In this document: piece after piece, positions 1 through 8,377 of the stretch
How positions within the stretch are numbered: position 1 is the stretch's first letter
Layout: the number at the start of each line of letters is the position of its first letter
Assembly: GCF_036226505.1 (NCBI RefSeq)
Contig: NZ_CP108484.1
Location: 5,084,001 to 5,148,000, forward strand
Direction of reading: 5' to 3'
Origin: Kitasatospora sp. NBC_01246
GTDB lineage: Bacteria > Actinomycetota > Actinomycetes > Streptomycetales > Streptomycetaceae
DNA: 64,000 bases
Notes under the pieces: model-generated
What the model was told of the DNA's origin: nothing
Databases searched by the model: none
What the model saw: the letters and a program-made list of their open reading frames with translations, nothing else
Translations under genes and position numbers: made by a program

Positions 1-127
1 TGGCGCACTGCCGTAGCGGGCCCCGCCGGCTTCCCCGTTAGGCTGGGGAGATCGGGGCGACCCCGAATGGGGTGCGTACCGGGAGATCGGCGCGGCCCCG
101 ACCGCCGAATCCAGGAGCGCAGCACAC

Positions 128-1936
128 GTGGCCGTCAACCTCGCCACCATCGAGTCCGTCACGAAGGTCTACGGCACCCGGGCCCTTCTGGACGGGGTCA
201 GCCTCGGCGTCAGTGAAGGGGACCGGATCGGCGTCGTCGGCCGCAACGGGGACGGCAAGACCACCCTGATCCGGATGCTCGCCAAGCTGGAGGAGCCGGA
301 CGGCGGGCGGATCACCCACGCCGGCGGGGTGGAGATGGCCGTCCTCACCCAGCACGACTCGCTCGACCCGAAGGCCACCATCCGGCACGAGGTGATCGCC
401 GGCCGGGCCGACCACGAGTGGCTCGGCGACGCGCGGATCCGCGACATCATCGAGGGCCTCTTCGGCGGCCTCGACCTGCCCGGCTTCGCCGAGGGCCTGG
501 ACACCGTGATCGGCCCGCTCTCCGGTGGCGAGCGTCGCCGGATCGCCCTCGCCAGGCTGCTGCTCGGCTCGCCGGACCTGATCGTCCTGGACGAGCCCAC
601 CAACCACCTCGACGTCGAGGGCATCGCCTGGCTCGCCAAGCACCTCCAGAACCGCCGTTCCGCGCTCGTCTGCGTCACCCACGACCGCTGGTTCCTGGAC
701 CAGGTCTGCACCCGGATGTGGGACGTCCAGCACGGCGCGGTGCACGAGTACGAGGGCGGCTACTCCGACTACGTCTTCGCCCGCGCCGAGCGCACCCGGA
801 TCGAGGCCACCGAGGAGCAGAAGCGCCAGAACCTCGCCCGCAAGGAGCTGGCCTGGCTGCGCCGCGGCGCCCCCGCCCGGACCTCCAAGCCGCGCTACCG
901 GATCGAGGCCGCCAACGCCCTGATCGCCGACGTGCCGGACCCGCGGGACAAGAGCGAGCTGATGAAGTTCGCCAACGCGCGGCTCGGCCGCACCGTGTTC
1001 GAGCTGGAGGGCGTGACCGTCACGGCCGGCCCGAAGCTGCTCCTGGAGAACCTGACCTGGCAGCTCGGCCCCGGCGACCGGATCGGCCTGCTCGGCGTCA
1101 ACGGCGCCGGCAAGACCTCCCTGCTGCGGGCGATGCGCGACGCGTACGCCTCGGAGGGCGACGTGCAGCCCGCCTCCGGTGTGATCAAGGTCGGCAAGAC
1201 GGTCCGGCTGGCCTACCTCTCGCAGGAGGTCGCCGAGCTGGAGCCGGAGACCCGGGTGCTGCAGGCGGTCGAGCAGGTGCGCTCCCGGGTGGACCTCGGC
1301 AAGGGCCGGGAGATGAGCGCCGGTCAGCTCTGCGAGCAGTTCGGCTTCGGCAAGGACAAGCAGTGGACGCCGGTCGGCGACCTCTCCGGCGGCGAGCGGC
1401 GGCGGCTGCAGCTGCTCCGGCTGCTGATGGACGAGCCCAACGTGCTGTTCCTCGACGAGCCCACCAACGACCTCGACATCGAGACGCTGAACCAGCTGGA
1501 GGACCTGCTCGACGGCTGGCCCGGCTCGATGGTCGTGATCAGCCACGACCGGTTCTTCATCGAGCGCACCACGGACGTGGTGCACGCGCTGCTCGGTGAC
1601 AAGAAGCTGCGGATGCTGCCCAACGGCGTCGACGAGTACCTGGAGCGGCGGGCCCGGATGGCGGCCGCCGCTGTGCCGGCGGCCGCGGCCGGCGTCGTGG
1701 CGGCGGCGTCGGCCGGCCCGTCCGCCGGGGACGTGCGGGCGGCGAAGAAGGAGATGCAGAAGCTGGAGCGGCAGATCGCCAAGCTGGACCAGAAGGAGGC
1801 CAAGCTGCACGCCCAACTGGCCGAGCACGCCGCCGACTTCTCCAAGGTCGCGGAGCTGGACACCGAGCTGCGCGGTGTTCGGGAGGAGAAGGAGGAGCTG
1901 GAGATGAACTGGATGGAGCTGGCCGAGCAGGTCTGA
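128..1936 (+). CDS. ABC-F family ATPase (soluble, duplicated ABC)
   Basis: A 602-aa protein with two ABC ATPase cassettes and no membrane segment, the layout of ABC-F proteins (EttA/Uup/antibiotic-resistance type), which act on the ribosome rather than in transport. Cassette 1 has Walker A GRNGDGKTT (near residues 38-46), signature LSGGERRRIALAR and Walker B LIVLDEPTNHLD. Cassette 2 has GVNGAGKTS, LSGGERRRLQLLR and VLFLDEPTNDLD. A charged coiled coil of about 70 residues follows an Ala-rich linker at the C-terminus, as in Uup-like members. The GTG start is preceded by AGGAG about 11 nt upstream. Which ABC-F subfamily it belongs to, and any role in resistance, cannot be decided from sequence alone. 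The gene converges on the FUSC gene. Confidence 0.93.
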   Translation: MAVNLATIESVTKVYGTRALLDGVSLGVSEGDRIGVVGRNGDGKTTLIRMLAKLEEPDGGRITHAGGVEMAVLTQHDSLDPKATIRHEVIAGRADHEWLGDARIRDIIEGLFGGLDLPGFAEGLDTVIGPLSGGERRRIALARLLLGSPDLIVLDEPTNHLDVEGIAWLAKHLQNRRSALVCVTHDRWFLDQVCTRMWDVQHGAVHEYEGGYSDYVFARAERTRIEATEEQKRQNLARKELAWLRRGAPARTSKPRYRIEAANALIADVPDPRDKSELMKFANARLGRTVFELEGVTVTAGPKLLLENLTWQLGPGDRIGLLGVNGAGKTSLLRAMRDAYASEGDVQPASGVIKVGKTVRLAYLSQEVAELEPETRVLQAVEQVRSRVDLGKGREMSAGQLCEQFGFGKDKQWTPVGDLSGGERRRLQLLRLLMDEPNVLFLDEPTNDLDIETLNQLEDLLDGWPGSMVVISHDRFFIERTTDVVHALLGDKKLRMLPNGVDEYLERRARMAAAAVPAAAAGVVAAASAGPSAGDVRAAKKEMQKLERQIAKLDQKEAKLHAQLAEHAADFSKVAELDTELRGVREEKEELEMNWMELAEQV

Positions 1937-1995
1937 GGGCCGGTCGGGCCAACCTGGCGGGCCGGGCTGGCCCAGCCGGTCGGGGACGGGTGGCC

Positions 1996-2067
1996 GGTCG
2001 GCCTGGTCGGCCTGGTCGGCCTGGTCGGCCTGGTCGGCCTGGTCGGCCCGGTCAGCTTGGTCGGCCT
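1996..2067. repeat. 9-bp tandem repeat (GGTCGGCCT)n
   Basis: Eight consecutive 9-bp units. The first five are exact GGTCGGCCT, the sixth ends in C, the seventh is GGTCAGCTT and the eighth is exact again. The array lies between the convergent ABC-F and FUSC genes and contains the FUSC stop codon (52-54 nt after the array begins). A length change would alter the FUSC C-terminus or 3' end. Confidence 0.9.
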
Positions 2068-4070
2068 CGGTCGCCGAGGAGCGTTTCGAGTTCGTCCGCC
2101 GCACGGCCCAGCGCGCTGCGCGCCGGGTCGTGCGGCCGGGTCGGACGGGCCGCCGGCCGGGTCGGCGGCCGGTGCGCGCGGGCGGCCGCGGTGAGGTCGT
2201 CCAGGGCCCGCCGGACCCGCTCCACCTCGCCCGGGTCGGGGACCCGGCCGCCGTACCGGATCTGTGCCGCGTACGCCGCCACGGCGCCGCTGAGGCGCTC
2301 CAGCGCGGCGGTCGCGGGCAGCCACCGTTCGGCGAGCCGGCCGGTGGGCGGCGGCTCGGTGAGACCCTGCTGCACCTCCCGGCGGGCGTCGGCGAGGGCG
2401 CGGTAGGCGGTGCGGCGGAGCCAGACCTCGGCGACCGGCGTGGCGGGGGCTTGTGCGGTGGCGGGGGCGTGCGCGGTGGCGGGGGTTTGGGTGGCGGCGG
2501 CCGGGGCCGGCCGGGTCTCTCCGGTGACCGAGGCGAGGTAGGCGTGGAGCGCGGCCGTCGCGTCGACCAGACGGGGCTCGATCCGGTGGCGCGGGCGTTC
2601 CGGCCAGAGCAGGTAGCCGAACAGCAGCACGATCGCACTCGCGAGCGCGGTGTCCAGGACCCGGGGCCAGAACTCGGCCGCGCCGCTCTGCCCGCCGAGC
2701 TGGAGCAGGATCAGCGCCATGGGGGTGATGGCGACGGTGTTCAGGCCGTAGTGCGCCGCCGTCGCGTACGGCAGCAGGGCCACGCAGAGCGCGGCGATCA
2801 CGGTCAGCGCCCACGCGTCGGTGGTGAGCAGGAGCACCCCTGCCGTCACCGCCACCCCCAGTACGGTGCCGACCGAGCGGCTGACCGCGCGCAGGAACAC
2901 CGAGCCGAGGTCCGGCTTGAGCACGAACGCGATCGTCATCGGCACCCAGTAGCTCTTGCTGAGCGGCAACGAGGCGGTGGCGGCCGAGCCGACCGCGATG
3001 CAGAGCGCCACCCGCAGGCCGTACCGGACCGACTCCCGGGAGAGCAGCCGCACGCGCAGCCGCCACGGGTCCGGGGGCGGCGGTGGCGCCGTCCCCAGGG
3101 CGGCCTCGCGCCCGGCGACGGTCTCGGCGGCCGCCCGCAGGGCCGCGTCCAGCGCCTGCCGGGACGGCGTGTCGGGCTGCCAGTCGGGCACCGCCACCTC
3201 GCCGCCGCCGCGCTCCACGGCCCGGGCGAGGAGCCCGGGGACGGCGGCGGCCTCCGGCGGGACGGGCCGCCAGGCCCAGAGCAGTCCGCTCGCCGCCTCG
3301 GTGGCCGCCAGCGCCGCCTCGTACATCCGGCGGAGCCGGACGGCGCGGGGGGCCTCGGGCACCCCGGGGCGAGGCGGCGGGAGGAGGTCCTGGAGCTGGT
3401 TCAGACGGGCCGTCAGGACCTGGCGCGACGCGGCGCCCCTCGGGGTGCCCAGGTCGGCCAGGGTGGCGCCGAGCGCGTCGTACGCGGCGGCGAGCGCCCG
3501 GGTCCGCGGGTCGGCGCGCGGGCGGCGGTGGCTGCGGCCCGGCAGGCCGAGCAGGACCACGAAGGCGGCCCCGGCCAGCATCATCGGCGCGGCCGCCCAC
3601 CACGGCCGGGCGAGCGGCATTCCGCTCCCCAGCGCGGCGGAGACCAGCAGCAGCATCCCCGCCGCGGACCCGCGCGGCCCGGTGGCGCTCAGCGCCCCGG
3701 ACACGAACGCCGTGGCGGTGAGCGCCGCACCGATGGCCAGGGCGGTCGACAGGAGCCCCCGGGGGTGGAACTCCTGCAGGGCGGTGCCGATCAGCATGCC
3801 GAGCGCGGAGGCGGACACCGCCGAGGCGATCCGCGGGGCGCGCAGCCGGGTGGGCTCGACGCGGTCGTTCATGGTGGCGTGCATCGCGCCGAGACCCGCG
3901 AAGACGCCGAGGTCCAGGTGGTGGGTGAGCAGCCCGAGCGCGAGCGGCACCGCCATGCCGACCGCCGCGCGCACCGTCGGCGCGAGCGGCAGCGGGGGCC
4001 GGGCCGGGCGGGCGGCCCGCGCCCACCAGGAGGTGCTCCGCCGTACGGGACCGGACGACCGGGACGGCAC
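2052..4070 (-). CDS. FUSC family membrane protein
   Basis: Predicted integral membrane protein of about 670 residues with the FUSC layout: a block of N-terminal helices (LAPTVRAAVGMAVPLALGLL onward), a soluble Ala/Arg-rich middle, then a second block starting near RYGLRVALCIAVGS and containing SYWVPMTIAFVLKP, the typical FUSC core. FUSC proteins are related to aromatic-acid efflux (AaeB) and fusaric-acid resistance pumps; the substrate here is unknown. The start is uncertain: a GTG at 4070 has a weak GGATG upstream, and an in-frame GTG at 4106 has no ribosome-binding site. The C-terminus includes Thr/Ala/Pro repeats (TPATAHAPATAQAPAT), probably disordered, and the stop falls in a 9-bp tandem array. 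Confidence 0.85.
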   Translation of the reverse strand: MPSRSSGPVRRSTSWWARAARPARPPLPLAPTVRAAVGMAVPLALGLLTHHLDLGVFAGLGAMHATMNDRVEPTRLRAPRIASAVSASALGMLIGTALQEFHPRGLLSTALAIGAALTATAFVSGALSATGPRGSAAGMLLLVSAALGSGMPLARPWWAAAPMMLAGAAFVVLLGLPGRSHRRPRADPRTRALAAAYDALGATLADLGTPRGAASRQVLTARLNQLQDLLPPPRPGVPEAPRAVRLRRMYEAALAATEAASGLLWAWRPVPPEAAAVPGLLARAVERGGGEVAVPDWQPDTPSRQALDAALRAAAETVAGREAALGTAPPPPPDPWRLRVRLLSRESVRYGLRVALCIAVGSAATASLPLSKSYWVPMTIAFVLKPDLGSVFLRAVSRSVGTVLGVAVTAGVLLLTTDAWALTVIAALCVALLPYATAAHYGLNTVAITPMALILLQLGGQSGAAEFWPRVLDTALASAIVLLFGYLLWPERPRHRIEPRLVDATAALHAYLASVTGETRPAPAAATQTPATAHAPATAQAPATPVAEVWLRRTAYRALADARREVQQGLTEPPPTGRLAERWLPATAALERLSGAVAAYAAQIRYGGRVPDPGEVERVRRALDDLTAAARAHRPPTRPAARPTRPHDPARSALGRAADELETLLGDRGRPS

Positions 4071-4106
4071 GTGATCACATCCATTCCGCTGCGAGCCGCC
4101 TCGCAC

Positions 4107-4430
4107 GCGGGTGGGCGGGGCGGAGGGTCGCTGCTGTGCGACATTGCGCGGCAGATGAGGTCGTACCCGGCCGAACCGGACCCGGCCAGTCTAGCGGTCG
4201 GCCGGGTGGGGGCCGCCGGGACCTGTACGTGTCAAGTTCGTACCGATCGCACGCCCCTGGGGCACCGGCCCTGCCGACCTGACGGAGCGGGTGGCTACGA
4301 TGGCTCAGGCGACTGCTGTCCGGACGGCGGGCGGTACGCCGAGTACGACTGTAAGACCGAGAAGTTGACGGTGTGTTGCGGTGCGGCGGCCCACGGGCCG
4401 CCCCGCACGCGGGGGAGAGGTGGATTTGCG
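4107..4430. other. Intergenic region between divergent FUSC and ESX genes
   Basis: About 320 nt without a gene. It should hold the promoters of both neighbours. A hairpin GTGCGGCGGCCC/GGGCCG..CCGCAC (4381-4408) sits just before the ribosome-binding site of the WXG100-like gene and could affect its translation. A possible -35-like TTGACG lies at about 4366. No further coding signal was seen. Confidence 0.4.
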
Positions 4431-5000
4431 GTGGCTGACGCACCTGTAGGCGGAGAAGCCGGGACGAACGGCGTGACGGCGCCTCCGGACGACAAGCCGT
4501 TCACGCTCGGGACCCATGGCGGCGGCTGGTTCGGCGGCATGTTCGGCGTGGTCGACAACGTCGTCCGGGCCGTGGAGACGAACGTCAGCGCCTCGGCGCT
4601 GGTGTCCGCCTTCGGAAGCAAGAACGTCAAGATCGAGCTGGACACGCTGACCGCCTTCGCGAAGAAGATCGAGGCGCTGCTCCAGGCGATGGAGGGCTCG
4701 GAGGCCGCGCCCTACAAGCTCCAGGAACAGCGGCTGCACGCGGACAACTTCGGCAAGGGCTTCACGCAGTCCACCGACCTGACGGCCGCGTACGGGAAGA
4801 CCCACGACGCCCTGGTCAAGCTGCACAAGGACTTCGTCTCCCAGATCGAGGCGATGAAGACGGCGGTCGCGCAGACGGCGGGCAACTACGCCGGCAACGA
4901 GGAGAACACCACCGCCGCCCAGCAGGCGGTCGCGAAGAACGCCGGTGTGGTCAACCCGGCGGCGGGGCCGAACGGGCCGGGCCCGAAGGTGGCCTTCTGA
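4431..5000 (+). CDS. WXG100-like ESX (type VII secretion) protein
   Basis: A 189-aa helical protein without signal peptide or membrane segment. The central part is built like ESX/WXG100-superfamily substrates: a long helix with a spaced IELDTLTAFAKKIEALLQAM stretch, then a second amphipathic helix ending in KTAVAQTAGNYAGNEENTTA, the usual close of Streptomyces ESX-associated proteins of this kind. A canonical W-x-G is not obvious; a Gly/Trp stretch near residue 32 (HGGGWFGGMFG) precedes the helices. The GTG start at 4431 has GAGAGG about 10 nt upstream. It is followed 43 nt later by a second WXG-type gene and then a mycosin, so it is probably a substrate or partner in this mini type VII locus. 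Confidence 0.75.
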   Translation: MADAPVGGEAGTNGVTAPPDDKPFTLGTHGGGWFGGMFGVVDNVVRAVETNVSASALVSAFGSKNVKIELDTLTAFAKKIEALLQAMEGSEAAPYKLQEQRLHADNFGKGFTQSTDLTAAYGKTHDALVKLHKDFVSQIEAMKTAVAQTAGNYAGNEENTTAAQQAVAKNAGVVNPAAGPNGPGPKVAF

Positions 5001-5043
5001 TGCCGGTCAGGGGCAGGAGTTTCGGTAGGACGGGGAGTAAGTA

Positions 5044-6684
5044 ATGGCAGGCGGAACAGACTTCGAAGGCAAGAAGCACGAAGAGCTCAAGGCCATGGTC
5101 GCCGGCACCGACCCCGGCAAGGTCCTCAGCCGGGGTACCCAGCTGCAGGCGGCCGGCAAGGTCCTGAAGGAGCTCAGCCAGGCACTCAAGGCGCATGTCG
5201 ACCAGATCTCCTGGGAGGGGCCGGCCGCCGAGAGCTTCAAGACCTGGGCCGGGAACTTCCACAAGTCGGCGGCGCTGATCGGGGACTACTCCACCGGCGC
5301 GGGCGATGCCATGCACCAGGCGGGCGAGGCGCTCAGCACGGCCAAGACCGCGGTGCCCGACGTCCCCAAGGCCGAGGTCGAGACGGTCAACAAGCACAAC
5401 AGCCAGCCGTGCCCCACCATCACCCCGCTGCTGGAGATCAAGTACGGCGGTGTGGGCAGTTCCGCCGACCAGATCATGAAGAAGGTCGACTCCAACTGGG
5501 TCACCGCGACCGAGGCCGCGGCGGCGAAGAAGAAGGTCGACCAGGAGCACCAGGAAGCCATCAACCAGATGGTGAAGCTGGGGCAGGCCTACGAGGCGGC
5601 GACCACGAAGCTGAACTCGCTGGAGCTGCCACCCCTGCCGGGGACTCCGGGTGAGGGAGGCGGCGTCGGCAGCAGCGAGGAGGTCGGAACCGGAGGCGGC
5701 GGCGGAACGGGCTCCAGCCACTACGCCCCCAACCCCAACGGGGGCGGCGGCGGTGGCGGGAGCTACAGCCCGCCGCCCGGGGGCGGAGGCGGCGGCTCGG
5801 TGACCCCCCGTCTGCCCACGCCGGTCCCGACCGGGCCCGGGCACATCGACCCGGTCCCGCCGCGCCCCAGCCCGACGCCGGTGCCGCTGCCGGGTGACCC
5901 GGGCATCCCGGGGCCGACGCCCGACCCGTCGTCTCCGGTGATCCACCGACCGGGGACCGGCATCGACAGCGTGCCCACCCTGCCGACCTCTCCCACCGGT
6001 CCGGTGGCGCCGACCGGGCCCGGCGGTTTCCCGCCGAACGGCCCGGGAGGTACGCACGGGCTTCCGGTCGGCCCCGGCGGTCAGCCCGGCGGGTCCCTGC
6101 CGTTCAACCCCTTCGGTCCCGGTGGCGGTTCGCTCCCCCCGAAGGGGAACAGTCAGACCATTCCGACCTCGGGCCGGACGAACCCGTTCGGTGGCGGTGG
6201 CGGTTCGGTCCCCCCCAAGGGAACCCCGTCCGGGCTGCCCGGCGGCGGACAGCCCTTCGGATCCCGCGAGGCCCAGGGCGGCAGCGGCCGGTCCGCGGCC
6301 GGCAACGGCATGGGCGGTTCGGGCGGCGGCATGCACCCGGGCATGGGCGGCGGTCACGGTGGCGGAGCCTCCGGTGGCAGCTCGCGCGGTCGAGGCCTGA
6401 CCTCGACCACTGGTGGCACGGTCGGCGGGACCAAGGGTCCGGCCGCGGGGGGTGCGTTCACCCCCGGAGGCACGGGCCTGCGGAGCCGGGCGGGTGCCAC
6501 GGGCGGTGCGGGCGGGGAGAACGGGCCGCGCTCGGGCCAGAACGGCATGGCGGGCGGTCCCGGCATGTCGGGTCACGCGGGCAAGAGCGAGCGCGACCGC
6601 CGCAAGCGTGCGGACTACCTGCACGAGGACGAGGAGACCTGGACGAGCGGTACGCCGCAGAGCAATCCGGGCGTGATTGAGTAG
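5044..6684 (+). CDS. WXG100-domain protein with long Gly/Pro-rich tail (PPE-like ESX substrate)
   Basis: A 546-aa protein. The N-terminal 180 residues are two long helices joined by a SWEG turn (QISWEGPAAESFKTWAGNF, about residues 56-74), the W-x-G hallmark of ESX substrates. A low-complexity Gly/Pro/Ser/Thr tail of about 350 residues follows, with blocks such as GGGGGGSYSPPPGGGGGG and GPGGGSLPPKGN, and an acidic/basic end (DYLHEDEETWTSGTPQ). This resembles PPE-type or large Streptomyces ESX substrates. No signal peptide is present, as expected for type VII export. The ATG follows a GGAGTAAGTA leader. A hairpin (6696-6731) separates it from the mycosin gene. Confidence 0.8.
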   Translation: MAGGTDFEGKKHEELKAMVAGTDPGKVLSRGTQLQAAGKVLKELSQALKAHVDQISWEGPAAESFKTWAGNFHKSAALIGDYSTGAGDAMHQAGEALSTAKTAVPDVPKAEVETVNKHNSQPCPTITPLLEIKYGGVGSSADQIMKKVDSNWVTATEAAAAKKKVDQEHQEAINQMVKLGQAYEAATTKLNSLELPPLPGTPGEGGGVGSSEEVGTGGGGGTGSSHYAPNPNGGGGGGGSYSPPPGGGGGGSVTPRLPTPVPTGPGHIDPVPPRPSPTPVPLPGDPGIPGPTPDPSSPVIHRPGTGIDSVPTLPTSPTGPVAPTGPGGFPPNGPGGTHGLPVGPGGQPGGSLPFNPFGPGGGSLPPKGNSQTIPTSGRTNPFGGGGGSVPPKGTPSGLPGGGQPFGSREAQGGSGRSAAGNGMGGSGGGMHPGMGGGHGGGASGGSSRGRGLTSTTGGTVGGTKGPAAGGAFTPGGTGLRSRAGATGGAGGENGPRSGQNGMAGGPGMSGHAGKSERDRRKRADYLHEDEETWTSGTPQSNPGVIE

Positions 6685-6695
6685 GACTGTGACGA

Positions 6696-6731
6696 CTGCC
6701 CGGCCACTGGGCTCCCCCGGTGGCCGGGCAG
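6696..6731 (+). terminator. Hairpin between ESX substrate and mycosin genes
   Basis: Perfect 12-bp stem CTGCCCGGCCAC/GTGGCCGGGCAG with an inner TGGG/CCC pairing and no U-run. It is almost identical to the hairpin after the mycosin gene (8227-8270). It could terminate, attenuate or stabilise the substrate transcript relative to mycP. Confidence 0.6.
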
Positions 6732-6781
6732 ACCTGTCCGGGGCATGGTCCTCGGTGACGGGGCGACAACGAGGAGCGGGA

Positions 6782-8215
6782 ATGCGGCGGACGGGCAACG
6801 GGACGCGTAGGTGGTGCTTCGCCTCCGCGTTCTTGGCAGCAGGTGTGATCACGGGAGTTGTGGCGGCTCCGGTCGCTGTGGCCGACTCAATCCGGGAACA
6901 GCAGTGGCATCTCGATGCCATGAAGGCATCGGAGATGTGGAAGGTCAGCAACGGCCAGGGTGTCACCGTTGCCGTGATCGACAGCGGCTTCAAGCTGGAC
7001 CACCCCGATCTGGCCGGGCAGTTGCTGCCCGGAAAGGACTTCAGCGGCCTTTCCGGTGGGGTCGGAAGCTACACCGAGAGCCACGGCACCGAGATGGCCG
7101 CGCTGGTCGTGGGCTCCGGCAAGGGGATGAACGGCAACGGAGCCTACGGTCTGGCTCCCGGCGCCAAGGTGCTGCCGATCAAGATCAAGAACAATGACAA
7201 CGCGGCCGGCGTCAGCTCGTCGGAGTTCCTCAACCAGATCGACCAAGGCATCGTCTTCGCGGCCGACCAGGGCGCGAAGGTGATCAGCATCTCGCAGGCG
7301 ACATCGGCCGGCCGGCTGTCGTCCGACGACATCGCCGGACTCAAGACAGCTGTGGAGCACGCGCGGGCCAAGGGCTCCCTGGTGGTGGCGGGCGTCGGGA
7401 ACTCGGCGCAGTCGGGCAATCCGCTGCAGTACCCCGCAGCGCTTCCAGGAGTGCTCGGAGTCGGTGCCGTGGACCGCGAGGGGAACGTCACGGCGGAGTC
7501 CGAGCAGGGCCCCCAGGTGGACCTCGTCGCACCGGGGATCGACATCTACAACGCCTGTACCGCCAATTCGGGCTACTGCAAGGGGCACGGCACCTCCGAC
7601 GCGACCGCGCTGGTCTCCGCGTCGGCGGCGCTGGTCTGGGCGGTGCACCCCGACTGGACCGCCAACCAGGTGCTGCGGGTGCTCATCAACACCGCGGGGA
7701 AGCCGAGTGACGGGGCCGCCCGGGCCGACAACGTCGGCTACGGCGCGGTCCGGCCCCGGATCGCGCTGACCACGCCGGGGGACCCGGGGCCGGCGGACGT
7801 GTCCCCGATCCCCGAGAAGGCCGTCGAGGCCCCCTCGGCTTCGCCGTCGGCCGCCCCGTCGCCCTCGGCGAGCGCGTCCACCGGTGCTTCGGCGGCGGCG
7901 AGCGCGCCGCAGACCGCGAACAGTGCCCCCGTGGCGGCCCCGCCGGCCGCGCAGCCGCCCGCCGCCGAGGCGTCCGACTCCGGCAGCGCGCTGCCGATCG
8001 TCGTCGCCGTGGTGGTCGGGCTGGTGCTCGTGGCGGGCGTGGTGTTCCTGGTGCTGCGCCGGCGCGGGGCGGCCACCGCCGCGCCGGCCGTCGAGGCGCC
8101 GCCCGCTCCGGTGGGGTACCCGCAGGCTCCGCCGCAGGCCGGGCCCGGGGTGCCGCCGGGGCCGCCGTCGTACGGGCCGCCGGCTCCGCCGAGCGACAAT
8201 CCGTACGCCCGCTAG
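6782..8215 (+). CDS. mycP: Type VII secretion-associated serine protease (mycosin)
   Basis: A 477-aa subtilase (S8). A signal peptide spans about residues 11-34 (CFASAFLAAGVITGVVAAPV..ADS). The catalytic triad reads as Asp67 (VAVIDSGF), His101 (SHGTEMAAL) and Ser272 (GHGTSDATA), with oxyanion Asn207 (GVGNSAQ). Cys259 and Cys266 could form the disulfide seen near the active site of mycosins. After a Pro/Ala/Ser linker (about 340-400) there is one C-terminal membrane helix (LPIVVAVVVGLVLVAGVVFL), then a Pro-rich cytoplasmic tail. Mycosins are membrane-anchored and needed for ESX secretion. The ATG at 6782 with GAGGAGCGGG upstream was chosen over a longer reading that overlaps the previous gene. 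The core ESX genes (eccB-E) are not in this window. Confidence 0.9.
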   Translation: MRRTGNGTRRWCFASAFLAAGVITGVVAAPVAVADSIREQQWHLDAMKASEMWKVSNGQGVTVAVIDSGFKLDHPDLAGQLLPGKDFSGLSGGVGSYTESHGTEMAALVVGSGKGMNGNGAYGLAPGAKVLPIKIKNNDNAAGVSSSEFLNQIDQGIVFAADQGAKVISISQATSAGRLSSDDIAGLKTAVEHARAKGSLVVAGVGNSAQSGNPLQYPAALPGVLGVGAVDREGNVTAESEQGPQVDLVAPGIDIYNACTANSGYCKGHGTSDATALVSASAALVWAVHPDWTANQVLRVLINTAGKPSDGAARADNVGYGAVRPRIALTTPGDPGPADVSPIPEKAVEAPSASPSAAPSPSASASTGASAAASAPQTANSAPVAAPPAAQPPAAEASDSGSALPIVVAVVVGLVLVAGVVFLVLRRRGAATAAPAVEAPPAPVGYPQAPPQAGPGVPPGPPSYGPPAPPSDNPYAR

Positions 8216-8226
8216 GGGAGACGGTC

Positions 8227-8270
8227 CGACTGCCCGGCCGCTGGGGTGAGCCCCGGTGGCCGGGCAGTCG
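8227..8270 (+). terminator. Rho-independent-like hairpin after mycP
   Basis: 13-bp stem CGACTGCCCGGCC/GGCCGGGCAGTCG with an inner GGGG/CCCC stem, 11 nt after the mycosin stop. No U-run, as usual for actinomycete hairpin terminators. Near-copy of the hairpin in front of mycP. Confidence 0.7.
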
Positions 8271-8377
8271 TCGTCGGTGGTGGCCGTGGTGCGGGGCGGG
8301 CGTGAGGTGCCGGTTGTGCGCCGTCGTCACCCGGGTGGGCGCTGTCGCGGGGGTGCGGGGGTCGCCAGGGTGGCGGT

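Noticed and set aside
1996..2067. Tandem 9-bp repeats as a CRISPR-like array
   Set aside because: Units are contiguous without unique spacers.
38..2638. Large minus-strand frames over the ABC-F gene
   Set aside because: The ABC-F plus-strand protein has complete Walker motifs; the minus frames are Arg/Pro or His/Leu shadows.
2130..4430. Long N-terminal extension of the WXG100-like gene
   Set aside because: It lies antisense to the FUSC gene; the GTG at 4431 with an upstream GAGAGG is the sensible start.
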